A DNA stretch of 64,000 nucleotides, from the NCBI GenBank assembly GCA_028339155.1, contig JAOLBK010000009.1, positions 1 through 64,000 on the forward strand. The letters run 5' to 3'. The stretch is from Litorivicinus sp. Lineage in GTDB: Bacteria; Pseudomonadota; Gammaproteobacteria; Pseudomonadales; Litorivicinaceae. Below are positions 26,410 to 36,082 of the stretch, one piece after another; within the stretch, counting starts at the first letter, position 1; each line of letters opens with the position of its first letter. A model generated the notes under the pieces. That model worked only from the letters and a program-made list of their open reading frames with translations, was not told where the DNA came from and did no database searches. The position numbers were made by a program, and so were the translations under genes.

Positions 26410-27848
26410 ACATCAATTCCTATACAGCCATATTTGGTCTCTAAAAACTCGTCAATCCCATGGGGGCCACCTTCTCTTCCCAGACCTGACTCTTTCACGC
26501 CACCAAACGGTGCCACTTCCGTTGAAATGATTCCCGTATTGATACCGATAATGCCGTACTCAAGAGCTTCGTAGACCCGAAATGTTCTTGAAAGATCTTT
26601 CGTATAAAAATAGGCAGCCAAGCCATATTGAGTATCATTAGCAAGGCGAATAACCTCAGTCTCTTCATTAAAATGATATATCGGCGCGACCGGGCCAAAG
26701 GTTTCTTCATTAGCCATTCTCATATTTGCAGTTACTCCCGTTAGTACCGTCGGCGAATAGAACAGAGGTCCCTCTGGATGAGGCTCACCACCACAAACAA
26801 GAGAGGCGCCTTTTTGTAGAGCATCTGTTACGTGGGCTTCTACCTTGGCTTTACCATCAGCATTAATTAGCGGTCCAATCTCAGCGCCATCAGTAAACCC
26901 ATTCGCCACTTTCATAGACGTCACACGCTCACTGAGCGCATTGACGAAGGCGTCGTGAATTCCACTTTGAACAAAAATTCGATTGGCGCACACGCAAGTT
27001 TGCCCCGCATTTCGGAATTTACAGAGCATTGCTCCATCAACAGCAGCATCGAGATCCGCATCATCAAATACGATAAAAGGCGCATTTCCACCAAGCTCAA
27101 GCGAAATCTTCTTCACGCTTTCGGCACATTGCCGGTACAAAACCTTACCCACTTCCGTTGAGCCAGTGAATGTAACTTTACGTACGCGTCGATCACCAAT
27201 CAATGCCTTGCCAATTCCAGGTGAATCAAGACCGGTAACACAATTTAAAACGCCATCAGGTATGCCAGCGGCTTTTGCAAGCTGGCAAACTGCTAATGCG
27301 GTTAGCGGCGTGTCTTCTGAGGGCTTGATAACGACCGTACATCCCGCAGCCAAAGCAGGTGATACCTTTCGTGTAATCATCGCCAACGGAAAATTCCAAG
27401 GAGTAATCGCCACAACAATACCGACCGGCTGACGAATAGTTAATATTCGCTTATCAACCATGTGTGAAGGAATCACCTCGCCATAGATTCGCTTACCTTC
27501 TTCAGCGAACCACTCAACAAAGCTGGCTCCATAAGCAACCTCGCCACGGGACTCAACCAATGGCTTACCCATTTCCTCTGTTATTAGACTTGCCAACTGT
27601 TCGGTGTGCTCAATAATCAAGACGAACCATTTCCTCAAAATGTTTGCCCGTGCTTTCGCAGTCAGACCGGCCCAAGACTGAAATGACTGCTCGGCGGAAT
27701 CCACAGCTGCCAGACAATCAGCCGCTGACAGATCAGCGACCTTCGAAATTAACTGCTCGGTCGCTGGATTGATTACATCAAACGTTTTGCCCTGGCTGGC
27801 GCCTACCCACTGACCAGAAATGAATGATTTTGGTTCGTACAAATTCAT
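26406..27848 (-). CDS. gabD: NAD(P)-dependent aldehyde dehydrogenase, succinate-semialdehyde type
   Basis: This 480-residue enzyme oxidises an aldehyde to an acid, most likely succinate or glutarate semialdehyde. TPWNFPLAMITRKVSPALAA and the cofactor loop FTGSTEVGK are present. So are the general-base glutamate region LELGGNAPFIVFDDADLD and the catalytic cysteine in GQTCVCANRI. Length and motif spacing fit GabD. It follows the alcohol dehydrogenase gene by 13 bp and overlaps the next gene by 4 bp. A related semialdehyde substrate cannot be excluded. Confidence 0.87.
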   Translation of the reverse strand: MNLYEPKSFISGQWVGASQGKTFDVINPATEQLISKVADLSAADCLAAVDSAEQSFQSWAGLTAKARANILRKWFVLIIEHTEQLASLITEEMGKPLVESRGEVAYGASFVEWFAEEGKRIYGEVIPSHMVDKRILTIRQPVGIVVAITPWNFPLAMITRKVSPALAAGCTVVIKPSEDTPLTALAVCQLAKAAGIPDGVLNCVTGLDSPGIGKALIGDRRVRKVTFTGSTEVGKVLYRQCAESVKKISLELGGNAPFIVFDDADLDAAVDGAMLCKFRNAGQTCVCANRIFVQSGIHDAFVNALSERVTSMKVANGFTDGAEIGPLINADGKAKVEAHVTDALQKGASLVCGGEPHPEGPLFYSPTVLTGVTANMRMANEETFGPVAPIYHFNEETEVIRLANDTQYGLAAYFYTKDLSRTFRVYEALEYGIIGINTGIISTEVAPFGGVKESGLGREGGPHGIDEFLETKYGCIGIDV

Positions 27849-27861
27849 TTAGACGTCCTTA

Positions 27862-28992
27862 TTAAAAGCAAATGATTTGGCGAATAGCTTGTCCGGCTGC
27901 CAATCGCTCCATAGATTCGTTGATTTCGGTCAACGAGATTCGATGGGAAATCATGCGATCCACGGGCAGCTTTCCTTTTTTATGAAGTGCCATAAAATTC
28001 GGTATATCGCGAGAAGGAACGCAACTTCCAACATATGAACCGAGCAGTGTTCTTTCTTCTGTAACCAAACGGGCCGCAGCCAGCGATAAACGATCAGTTG
28101 GATTAGGTAAAGCGGCTGTGACGGTTCGCCCGCCCCGCCTCGTTACTTCTATCGCCAGATCTAATGCTGGCATTACCCCCGCAAACTCAGCCGCCAACGC
28201 AACACCGCCCTGACTCAAACTACGTACTTGAGACGCTGCATCTGGATCACGACTGTTCACAAAATGATCTGCACCAAGCTCTCGAGCGACAGCCTCTTTC
28301 TCGGGATTTGCATCGATGGCAATAATATTTTTCGCACCGCCCGCCACGGCACCCAAAAGGCCGGCCAAACCAACGCCACCCAGTCCCACAATCGCAACGT
28401 CCTCACCAGCACGCAGCTTGGCTGTATTCAGAACTGCACCGCACCCCGTCAGCACCGCGCATCCGAATACAGCCTGGATACTAGGGTCTAAATCTGAGCT
28501 GACCGGTACTAAACTCCGCCGATGACAAACGGCAAAATCAGAAAAACAGGAAATGCCCAAATGATGCAAAACAGGCTTCCCTTGATACTTTATCCGCTTA
28601 GCACCAGATAAAAGTGTTCCATCAGTATTATGCTTAAGTCCTGGCTCGCACAAGGCCGGACGGCCCTCAGCACAACAAGCGCAATGACCACAAGACGGTA
28701 CAAAAACCATCAAAACTCGCTGACCAAGTTTCAGATCCACCACAGCATCACCAGCCTTGACTACTTCGCCAACAGCCTCATGACCAAGAGCAAGTGGGCT
28801 CGGGCGGGGTCTATCCCCATTAATTACAGAAAGGTCTGAATGACAGACTCCTGCAGCAAGTACTCGTACTAAAACCTCCTCCGGTCCAGGCGCCTCAAGG
28901 TCTGCATCAACAATCTGGATCGGCTTCGTTTGATCGTAAGGGCGCGGCGACCCCATTTCCTGAAGTAAAGATATACGTGTTTTCAAGACCAA
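27862..28992 (-). CDS. Zinc-dependent alcohol dehydrogenase
   Basis: This 376-residue medium-chain dehydrogenase has catalytic-zinc ligands in GVCHSD and GHEAVGEV. Four structural-zinc cysteines lie in PSCGHCACCAEGRPALCEP, and the NAD site is VAIVGLGGVGLAGLLGA. It would oxidise an alcohol to the aldehyde that the following aldehyde dehydrogenase then oxidises. It is the first gene of the operon adh-gabD-CMD-DsbA-like. The substrate is not evident; a short hydroxy acid such as 4-hydroxybutyrate is one possibility by inference. Confidence 0.87.
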   Translation of the reverse strand: MVLKTRISLLQEMGSPRPYDQTKPIQIVDADLEAPGPEEVLVRVLAAGVCHSDLSVINGDRPRPSPLALGHEAVGEVVKAGDAVVDLKLGQRVLMVFVPSCGHCACCAEGRPALCEPGLKHNTDGTLLSGAKRIKYQGKPVLHHLGISCFSDFAVCHRRSLVPVSSDLDPSIQAVFGCAVLTGCGAVLNTAKLRAGEDVAIVGLGGVGLAGLLGAVAGGAKNIIAIDANPEKEAVARELGADHFVNSRDPDAASQVRSLSQGGVALAAEFAGVMPALDLAIEVTRRGGRTVTAALPNPTDRLSLAAARLVTEERTLLGSYVGSCVPSRDIPNFMALHKKGKLPVDRMISHRISLTEINESMERLAAGQAIRQIICF

Positions 28993-29150
28993 CTACTCCA
29001 ACAAATAATTTGACAGCCATTTCTCGAGCTGCCGCACAGTTGGATAAAAATTTGAGTGCGTCCAAGCGGGACTTCAAAATTTTTACCCCTAATTAACTCA
29101 AGCCGTCGACTCCAATTCCTACCGATTAGCATAGGCCAACTAGACTTTAT

Positions 29151-30032
29151 TTATGCCGCCTTTTTGCCAAAATATACAGATATTACGACAAGACCAGCAA
29201 AAATAAGCACGTCTCCACGAATGGCTTCACCAAGTAATAATGAGGCCCAGCAAAGTGTTAAAAAAACCTGCAGTAGCTGGACCTGTCCGATTTGCGCAAC
29301 ACCCCCCATCGCTAACGCCGCATTCCAAGCAAAAAAGCCAAAGAACATGGAAAACAAGCCCAGTGCAAGCAAGGCAAGTAACGACTCAGAAGGACGCGAC
29401 CAGACGAATTCTGGCCAAAGCGACCACGTTAACAGCACTGAAATTGGCGCCAAAAAAATCAAGGACCAGGAAATAACCCACCAGCCCGGACGTCGTTTTG
29501 CTAAATCACCAGCAACCACATAACCATATGAAGCCATGAACGCAGCTAATAACAACCAAAGGTCAGCCAGCTCAGGAACACCTTGCTGCTCTTTTAACAC
29601 GAATACGAACACACTGATTGCACCAGCAATCGCCCACAACCAAAATCCAACCCGCGCGCGATATCCATGTATCCAAGCAGAGAGCCCAGCCGTTAAAAGA
29701 GGAAGAATGCCAAGAACAACAGCACCATGATAAGATGGCACTGACTCCAATCCGATCGCCATTGCGAGAGGGAATCCATAAATTAGTGCTAACCCACTCA
29801 CCAGTAGTGAGCGGCGTTCATTGCGTGTAGGCCAGGCTCTCGGGACCAATAAAATCACAACCAGTCCACCACAAGCAGCGATAACTCCGCGAGTTGCTGT
29901 AATCATTAAGGGTGAAAAATCCACCAAAGCAATGCTAGTCAGGGGTAGGGTTGCTGCGAAACATAAAACCCCCAAAAACCCGAGCAGATAAGCACACCAC
30001 ATCCGCGTCTGATTAATAATCGTTGAAGCCAT
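29151..30032 (-). CDS. DMT family (EamA) transporter
   Basis: This 293-residue protein has ten predicted membrane segments in two EamA repeats. It opens MASTIINQTRMWCAYLLGFLG and has a short basic end (YFGKKAA). It is a metabolite exporter of unknown substrate and is clearly different in sequence from the duplicated DMT pair at 20-22 kb. It stands alone, 158 bp upstream of the adh operon start on the same strand. Confidence 0.82.
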   Translation of the reverse strand: MASTIINQTRMWCAYLLGFLGVLCFAATLPLTSIALVDFSPLMITATRGVIAACGGLVVILLVPRAWPTRNERRSLLVSGLALIYGFPLAMAIGLESVPSYHGAVVLGILPLLTAGLSAWIHGYRARVGFWLWAIAGAISVFVFVLKEQQGVPELADLWLLLAAFMASYGYVVAGDLAKRRPGWWVISWSLIFLAPISVLLTWSLWPEFVWSRPSESLLALLALGLFSMFFGFFAWNAALAMGGVAQIGQVQLLQVFLTLCWASLLLGEAIRGDVLIFAGLVVISVYFGKKAA

Positions 30033-30155
30033 TTAATTCCTGCCGAAAAAATCGAAAAGATCATATAATGAAGAGCATCTCTGATTCGTATTATATCTCG
30101 AGAATGCAATGGATTAGCGCTCGAAAATTGTTAAGATCAATATTGCAAAAGACAT

Positions 30156-30503
30156 TTAACGAGTATTTCGATTAGAAAAATATACCTGAGGGTCGTCCAG
30201 ATTCTGTTTGCTATCAAAATAAGGCCTTGCAACCCCATTTAATCTCTCAATTTCTGCACGAATTGCGGCTTCATCAGCCAAGCGCCAACGCCTTTCAGTT
30301 CGGCCCAGATAAATTGCGGCTTGCTGCTCTAATTGCTTTAATGCTTGCTCGAAAGAGCCAGACAACTCTAACTCAATGGCGCGTCGAATATTAGCATTTT
30401 GAGCCTCCAATACCGCCATCTCTGCGACAATATCTGCCTCCCACCAAGGTCTTTCAGCCGCGTGAGTAGTTGCAGAATAAAGGACCATCAATGCAAAATA
30501 CAT
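30156..30503 (-). CDS. Hypothetical secreted helical protein
   Basis: No family was recognised. From the ATG at 30503 it has 115 residues: a short hydrophobic signal-like start (MYFALMVLYSATTHAAERPW) and then an alpha-helical, Glu/Ala/Arg-rich body. The residues EMAVLEAQNANIRRAIELEL suggest a coiled coil or tetratricopeptide-like helices. A longer frame reaches 30584 but overlaps the divergent dehydrogenase start, so the shorter form is preferred. There is no clear ribosome-binding site for either start. Confidence 0.45.
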   Translation of the reverse strand: MYFALMVLYSATTHAAERPWWEADIVAEMAVLEAQNANIRRAIELELSGSFEQALKQLEQQAAIYLGRTERRWRLADEAAIRAEIERLNGVARPYFDSKQNLDDPQVYFSNRNTR

Positions 30504-30546
30504 CGACAATACACAGCTTTTAACAATCCGCTCAAAGGATAACAAA

Positions 30547-31440
30547 ATGACACATACCATCGGCTTTATTGGTCTTGGTACCATGGGTCTCCCTATGGCC
30601 GCTCATCTTTTAAATCGGGGTCATCAACTAAAACTTTATGCTAGACGCCAAGAAGTTTTTACATTGCAAGCTAAACACCTGATCGACCGTGGCGCAATCC
30701 CTTGCTTGAGTTTGACCGAAGTCGCCAGTAATGCTGATGTGATTATTACCAACGTTTTAGGAACAGAAGACGTAAGGCAAATTCTGATAACAGGGCCTGA
30801 AGCCATTCAATGCCATGCAAAAAAGGATGCCTTAATAATCGATCATTCGACCATTGATCCAAGCGCGACCAAAGAGATCGCCAGCCAACTTGGGTCTCAG
30901 GGAGTCGCATTTGTCGATGCTCCAGTCTCAGGAGGCGTTTGGGCCGCTGAGGCTGGCACACTCCTCTCAATGATCGGCGGGACAGAAGAAGCATGCGAAC
31001 GAGCATCTAACGTCATATCGGCATATACAAAAACCATCACCCGCGTTGGTGAGGCGGGACATGGTCAAATTGCAAAGCTTTGCAATCAGATTGCGCAAGT
31101 CATCAACATCCAAGGTGTGGCCGAATCGTTAACATTCGCGCACGCTCTAGGCGCTGATCCAGCCCGCGTCTTTGAAGCCATCGAAAGCGGCATGGGAGGA
31201 AGCCCGATGATGTCCTTGATGGCACCCAAAATGATCAACAGAGACTTCAAGGCGGGAATTGCAGCTCGACTCCATGCCAAGGATGTCAATATCGCACACA
31301 CGGCTGCTCGCTCCCTTGAAACACCTTTGCCTTGCCTAAATGTCATGTCCAAACAATATCAGCGCTTAATAGATGAGGGCCTTGGCGAACAAGACTCCTC
31401 GATTCTTTTTAAAATGCTCAAACGCCTCGACGCAGAATAA
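30547..31440 (+). CDS. NAD(P)-dependent beta-hydroxyacid dehydrogenase
   Basis: This 297-residue enzyme belongs to the 3-hydroxyisobutyrate dehydrogenase/tartronate semialdehyde reductase family. The Rossmann motif IGFIGLGTMGLPMAAHL, the substrate-binding DAPVSGGVWAAEAGTL and the catalytic lysine segment GQIAKLCNQI are intact. It interconverts a beta-hydroxy acid and its semialdehyde. AAGGA lies about 10 bases before the ATG. The substrate cannot be decided between glyoxylate-type and valine-type compounds. Confidence 0.87.
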   Translation: MTHTIGFIGLGTMGLPMAAHLLNRGHQLKLYARRQEVFTLQAKHLIDRGAIPCLSLTEVASNADVIITNVLGTEDVRQILITGPEAIQCHAKKDALIIDHSTIDPSATKEIASQLGSQGVAFVDAPVSGGVWAAEAGTLLSMIGGTEEACERASNVISAYTKTITRVGEAGHGQIAKLCNQIAQVINIQGVAESLTFAHALGADPARVFEAIESGMGGSPMMSLMAPKMINRDFKAGIAARLHAKDVNIAHTAARSLETPLPCLNVMSKQYQRLIDEGLGEQDSSILFKMLKRLDAE

Positions 31441-31484
31441 TTGATCACGCAGTTACTTAAACAAGCGAGGCTTAAAAGTCTTAT

Positions 31485-31880
31485 CTATTTCTGGCTTATT
31501 TGATCCTTTTTTTCGCACATCCAGAGCGTGGTAACCATATCCCAATTTAATGATGGATCTTTCTCAGCAAGGCGCCTGAGGATCGAGCCCCGGAAGGTAG
31601 TCTCGCCCATTCGGCCGCTGTACTTATCGAGATGAAAAAAACGTGAGTACATGATATTGACACGCTGCGTTGCCATCGTTAATTGCATATCGGAGTTTGC
31701 GATCAACTTAAGCGGATCCATCTCGCCAAGTCGGGCGTGTGTCCAATCTACAACATCAGCAGACCCTACCATAAAGGTAAGAGCTTCCCGATCTTGACTA
31801 GGGTGTTCGCACAACCAAACTTCCGCCGCGTGAGCCATCGGCCCGAATAATAATGCCAAGAATATAATCAGTTGTTGCAT
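31485..31880 (-). CDS. Hypothetical exported protein
   Basis: This 131-residue protein opens MQQLIIFLALLFGPMAHAAE, a clear signal peptide cut after AHA. GGAGGT about 6 bases before the ATG decides this start over an in-frame one 66 bp upstream. The mature protein has two cysteines (WLCEHP and WMCEKK) near its ends that could form a disulfide. No known family was recognised. It stands alone on the minus strand. Confidence 0.6.
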   Translation of the reverse strand: MQQLIIFLALLFGPMAHAAEVWLCEHPSQDREALTFMVGSADVVDWTHARLGEMDPLKLIANSDMQLTMATQRVNIMYSRFFHLDKYSGRMGETTFRGSILRRLAEKDPSLNWDMVTTLWMCEKKDQISQK

Positions 31881-32137
31881 ATTTACCTCCAACCAAAGCA
31901 TCGGATGATTTCCAGAAAACATAACAGGCCGAAGAGAATCTTTCACGGAGAATTAGTACTCGCCAAGAGTTAGAAAGGCTAACCAAAAAGTTGCGGCAAA
32001 CTAATCAAACACGTAAAAAAATCGCACATAAAATCAATGAATACGATAAGACAAAAGCAATAACCATAATTCAACTCGGGTCGAATGCCGGGATACCGAC
32101 AATGCCCTATGATGCATTTACTCAAAATTCCCAAATA

Positions 32138-32611
32138 TCAGATTATCCGTTCGGGAAACCGAACCAACTGCGAGTCCGAAGGTAAATAAAGAGGATGCTT
32201 TGGCTCTCCTTGCTTAGTTATCCCAAAACAATAAGCCTCAGATGTCATTGATTCTATCTTTAAGCGGTGTGGTAAATAGATACCAGTGGCGCCCCATCCG
32301 AAAATTGTGGTCTGACTCTGATCCAAGGCATTTCTAATCGCCGCCTGATTACGTCCAGATAGTTTTCGATTGCACAAACGAAGCATTTTTGAGTAGGGCG
32401 TTGAATCTGGCAATAAATTGACTAACCAGTACCCTCCAAAATCTAACCCCCCAAGCAATCCGACTAATCGGCGGTTAGTAGGATCGTCGACCTGATCATC
32501 AGCCCGCGACGGATTAAGTCCAATCACGCAAGCCAATGGACCAGATCCCCAAAAACGTCCAAGCGCGTAACGCCTCGATCGATCTGAAGACCAGTCACTG
32601 ATCCGTTGCAT
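32138..32611 (-). CDS. DUF1643 domain protein
   Basis: This 157-residue protein carries the DUF1643 core: CVIGLNPSRADDQVDDPTNR near residues 28-47, followed by GGYWLVNLLP and the Rossmann-like IFGWGATG. The function of this family is not established. It begins one base after the stop of the upstream GlcG-like gene (TGA-A-ATG), so the two are likely cotranslated, though no functional link is known. Confidence 0.82.
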   Translation of the reverse strand: MQRISDWSSDRSRRYALGRFWGSGPLACVIGLNPSRADDQVDDPTNRRLVGLLGGLDFGGYWLVNLLPDSTPYSKMLRLCNRKLSGRNQAAIRNALDQSQTTIFGWGATGIYLPHRLKIESMTSEAYCFGITKQGEPKHPLYLPSDSQLVRFPERII

Positions 32612-32612
32612 T

Positions 32613-33038
32613 TCAGGCGTCTGTGTTGAGTCCTAACGCTGCAAGAGCATTCAGAGCCAATTCTTCATCGTTGTCTGAGGTATCCCCCGTTACACCAACG
32701 GACCCAAGAACCACACCATTTGAATCACGAATCAAAACGCCACCCGCAACCGGCACCAAGGAACCGTTGCATAATGCATTCATTGCTTGAATAAAATAAG
32801 GCTGTTGCTCAGCTCGCTCACCAAGTTTCCGACTGCTCAAACCCATCATCACTGCACCATTAGCCTTGCCTTTGGCAAGATCCACGCGAATCGGTGACGC
32901 CCCATCTTGACGTTGCGCGCAAATGACTGACCCGCCTGCATCAATTACAACAGCAGTCATCGGTTTAAGGTCATCCCTGTTCTGCGCCGCTTCGATAATG
33001 TGATTAGCAATCGCATTGGCTGTTTTTAGATTTAACAT
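32613..33038 (-). CDS. GlcG/HbpS family protein
   Basis: This 141-residue protein has the GlcG/HbpS fold: NAIANHIIEAAQ, then AVVIDAGGSVICAQRQDG, then PVAGGVLIRDSNGVVLGSVG and the end motif NDEELALNAL. Some relatives bind haem or sit in glycolate operons. The ATG at 33038 is preferred, with AAGGAAG upstream; a frame extension to 33092 would add 18 residues. It is cotranscribed with the DUF1643 gene. Confidence 0.8.
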   Translation of the reverse strand: MLNLKTANAIANHIIEAAQNRDDLKPMTAVVIDAGGSVICAQRQDGASPIRVDLAKGKANGAVMMGLSSRKLGERAEQQPYFIQAMNALCNGSLVPVAGGVLIRDSNGVVLGSVGVTGDTSDNDEELALNALAALGLNTDA

Positions 33039-34007
33039 AATAAATAATCTTCCTTTTTTTACATTTATATTGTGCGTCACAACTGAAAACAATCAAATCT
33101 AAGAAAAAAATATTTTCTTTAGTATTGACAAATTGTTTGTCCCAAGAAGCTGTGGATAACTTATGGGATAAAAAAATTAAATCGTTCTTGGCCCAGCGCC
33201 AACCATACACTTTTCGGAGTTGTACAAAATTTAAACGATATCAATATATTATTATATTACAATTACTTAATTTATTTTTATGATTATTAACATGAGAATA
33301 TTCCCGGAAGCCACTCAAAATTCGAGATGCTTAGTAAATACCTAACGGTTGTGGAAAGAATTAAATCGGGCCACCCCCAGCACTTCCGCTAAAACGTTCT
33401 AGTTTACTCGCTTTTAGCCTAGCTTACCCAGTCCAGATTACATTGCGAGCACGCCAAGGCAGCATTACTCAACAGGCCTTTTCATTTACTCACCGACGCT
33501 ACATTCGTGGCCTTTACTGCATTAGCATTCGTCAACCAATCACTCCATCAAGAGCCGTCCTCACAACCTGCATTTCACCGATTGATGATTCTTGTTTCGG
33601 CACCCTCTTCCATCCACATACTTATCTTCATCGATACGTTATGTATTCATAAACGTGAATCTACCTACCATTTCAATTCATTAAAGCTTTCACAACCGGT
33701 AAGGTCGGACAAGCGTAGCGTGCTGCGCTTATCGCAGGATAGAAAGTATCCAGCCAATACCCTGAATCCCGAACGATCTAAACTTCACTGGAAAATTATA
33801 AATAGGCACCCGCATCTATGCTTTGCAAACGGACTATAATTGGCTCCTAGATGAGATCCAAAAAAACTGGAATCAAGTTTAAGAGATCACCGACCTCCCA
33901 AAAAAATCAGCATTTAGTAAAACTCGCAATGACAGCAATTCACACTCGGTGACGCCCCTTATTTTCTCAGATACACTCCTCATGAAATATCAAAGGACAG
34001 ATTATTA
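33039..34007. other. 969-bp gap without a convincing gene
   Basis: The first 250 bases are strongly A+T-rich and should hold the promoter of the GlcG-like gene. At 33711-33730 the sequence AAGCGTAGCGTGCTGCGCTT forms an imperfect hairpin preceded by GGTCGGAC, resembling half of a REP-type repeat. An open frame from about 33420 to 33839 on the plus strand has no ribosome-binding site and no recognisable family; it may be a gene relic. The last 150 bases would hold the dsbB promoter. Confidence 0.4.
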
Positions 34008-34517
34008 ATGTCTCGATTTAGTCCATACTTGGCATTCTTGATAGCGGCCTGCTGCATGAGCTTGCTGTTCATAGCTCTTTACATGGAATGGGTAGACGGC
34101 CTAATCCCTTGCGCTCTGTGCTACGCCCAAAGGTTTGCTTTCGTCATCATCGCCGTATGCGCTTGTTTGTATATGCTGCCTTTTTATACATCGAAGCTTA
34201 TATTTTCAAGTCTTATGGCGAGTTTTGCCTTGATCGGCATTTGGCTCTCAGGACGTCAATTGTGGCTTCAATCCCTGCCCGAAGATAAAGTCCCAGCTTG
34301 TGGTCCTGACATCTATTTCATAATGGAACGCTTGCCATTTTCTGAATCTTTACAATCCATGCTGTTTGGCTCAGGTAGTTGCGCAGAAGTTCAGTGGACG
34401 CTACTTGGCATATCCATTCCCGGATGGACATTCATCTTTTTTTTACTAATTCTAATTGCAAGCGTTTGGTTGATGTTGTTTCGCGGGACGCCTCCCTTTC
34501 GTCTATTCAAGAAATAA
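34008..34517 (+). CDS. dsbB: Disulfide bond formation protein B
   Basis: This 169-residue, four-helix inner-membrane quinone reductase reoxidises DsbA. The first periplasmic cysteine pair is in PCALCYAQR (about residues 35-43). The second pair is split between VPACGPD and GSGSCAEVQW, as expected for DsbB. The length is normal. The 3' end overlaps the convergent carbonic anhydrase gene by 11 bp. No dsbA gene is adjacent. Confidence 0.93.
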   Translation: MSRFSPYLAFLIAACCMSLLFIALYMEWVDGLIPCALCYAQRFAFVIIAVCACLYMLPFYTSKLIFSSLMASFALIGIWLSGRQLWLQSLPEDKVPACGPDIYFIMERLPFSESLQSMLFGSGSCAEVQWTLLGISIPGWTFIFFLLILIASVWLMLFRGTPPFRLFKK

Positions 34518-35112
34518 TCGCGGGCGGCTGATCAAGAACCACTAATTCGCCCGCAGCAAGATCAAACCAAAGCCCGTGCAACTCTAGAGAACCGTCATTC
34601 AATCTCGCCTGAATCCAGGGGAATGTTTTTAAGTTACTAAGTGAGGACAAAACACCAGCTTGTTCAGCTTCCTTTGAAGATGATTGGCAATGCGGCCTAA
34701 CAGCTTCTTCAGCGATACTAACCCATGGTCCAATAAACTCTCGAGCGATCACTTCTCCGTTTAGCCCGCGGACAAGCGCGTCAATTCCTCCACAATTTGA
34801 ATGCCCGCACACAACAATTTGACTCACCAACAAATCACGCACAGCGTATTCAATCGCAGAACTAGTGCCATGCAGCCCACCATCCGGCTGATACGGAGGC
34901 ACAAGGTTAGCTACATTTCGGACCACAAAAAACTCACCCGGTTCCACATTAAAGAGAATTGCCGGGTCCACACGGCTATCAGAGCAAGCCACAAAGAGCG
35001 TGTGAGGCTTCTGACCAGACAAAGCAAGTTCGGAGTACAGTGGTGATGCACCATCAAAATAACGCGCACGAAAGGTGTCAAATCCGTCTAAAAGGGGGGG
35101 TAATTTAGGCAC
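34507..35112 (-). CDS. Beta-class carbonic anhydrase
   Basis: This 201-residue zinc enzyme has FVACSDSRVDP carrying the first zinc cysteine and the Asp-Arg dyad, and VVCGHSNCGGIDA carrying the zinc histidine and second cysteine. It interconverts CO2 and bicarbonate. It lies downstream of SulP and Usp genes on the same strand. This fits the known association of SulP bicarbonate transporters with carbonic anhydrases. It overlaps the end of dsbB by 11 bp. Confidence 0.92.
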   Translation of the reverse strand: MPKLPPLLDGFDTFRARYFDGASPLYSELALSGQKPHTLFVACSDSRVDPAILFNVEPGEFFVVRNVANLVPPYQPDGGLHGTSSAIEYAVRDLLVSQIVVCGHSNCGGIDALVRGLNGEVIAREFIGPWVSIAEEAVRPHCQSSSKEAEQAGVLSSLSNLKTFPWIQARLNDGSLELHGLWFDLAAGELVVLDQPPAIIS

Positions 35113-35219
35113 AGAATCAATCCTTATTGAGCAAATAATTTCGTTGATTTTAAAATCACAAAATTAATACTAGAAGGTCACGCTTAGTTAGACCAGATAC
35201 ACTGCATCGTCACGTCTTA

Positions 35220-36074
35220 CTACCTCAATAATAATAGCGGAGTCAGAGAGCGCTGCAACATACCCGTCGTCTGACTCCCAACAAAAAATTGACGAATCCG
35301 AGAGTGCCCATAAGCACCCATGATAGTCAAACCGATTTTTTTTTGGCGCTGGTAATCGACTAAAGTTTCTACCACCGAACCTTGCAGCTCAAGCTCAGCC
35401 CTCACAATAGAAAATCCGCTCAGTGTCAATTGTTCAACCGATGCATCGTAGGATGCTTTACGCTCCTTGTCAGCATTCCCAATCATCACCAAATGACAAG
35501 TAAGGCCTTCCAGTAATGAACTCCTTACAACCAAGTCCAAGATTTTTTTTGCGGTCTGGCTGCCGTCGAAAGCCAATACAAATTCTTGGGGTTCTTGGAA
35601 ATTCTCAGCAACAACGAATACGGGCCTCTGCAACGTTCTAAGTACATGCTCAATATGGCTTCCAATCGCACTTGGAAAGCCCTCGTGAGCCTCACCGCGG
35701 CGACCAATCACGACTGCGCGGGCCACCGGCTCATATTCGATTAAAGTCTCCGTTAGCCCTCCGTGACGCTGAATTGCCGAAACCTCAAGACCGAGGCCCT
35801 CCGCTCGCCGAGTAACCGCCTCAAGAATCAACTTACCGTGTTGCAACTCTAGTTGCGCACGCTGTGAATCCAGGTCTATTAACTCGGATAGCAAATCTTC
35901 CCGTGCATCAAATCCGATGGTTCCCGACAGGTCACCATTCATTGCAGAATCTGTGTGCTCCAACACGTGAAGAAAAGTCAATGGCGCATGTATACGCGAA
36001 GCCATCCAAACGGCAGCGGCACTGACACTGTCATTGACTCGAGATCCATCAACACAAGCAATAATCTGGTTCAT
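35220..36074 (-). CDS. Tandem universal stress protein (two Usp domains)
   Basis: This 284-residue protein has two Usp domains, about 1-150 and 160-284. The second shows the ATP-binding-type end motif MGAYGHSRIRQFFVGSQT. The first has a corresponding but weaker VVIGRRGEAHEGFPSAIGSH. It is similar in layout to UspE. The gene starts 8 bp after the SulP transporter stop and precedes the carbonic anhydrase gene, so it may regulate or protect this transport unit; that is inference. Confidence 0.87.
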   Translation of the reverse strand: MNQIIACVDGSRVNDSVSAAAVWMASRIHAPLTFLHVLEHTDSAMNGDLSGTIGFDAREDLLSELIDLDSQRAQLELQHGKLILEAVTRRAEGLGLEVSAIQRHGGLTETLIEYEPVARAVVIGRRGEAHEGFPSAIGSHIEHVLRTLQRPVFVVAENFQEPQEFVLAFDGSQTAKKILDLVVRSSLLEGLTCHLVMIGNADKERKASYDASVEQLTLSGFSIVRAELELQGSVVETLVDYQRQKKIGLTIMGAYGHSRIRQFFVGSQTTGMLQRSLTPLLLLR

Positions 36075-36082
36075 ACCACCTC

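Noticed and set aside
33698-33745. Possible REP element or small RNA around GGTCGGACAAGCGTAGCG
   Set aside because: Only one half of the expected palindrome is present and no second copy was seen in the window.
33420-33839. Open plus-strand frame of about 140 codons in the 969-bp gap
   Set aside because: No start with a ribosome-binding site, unusual His/Ser-rich composition and no recognisable motif; kept only as a possible relic.
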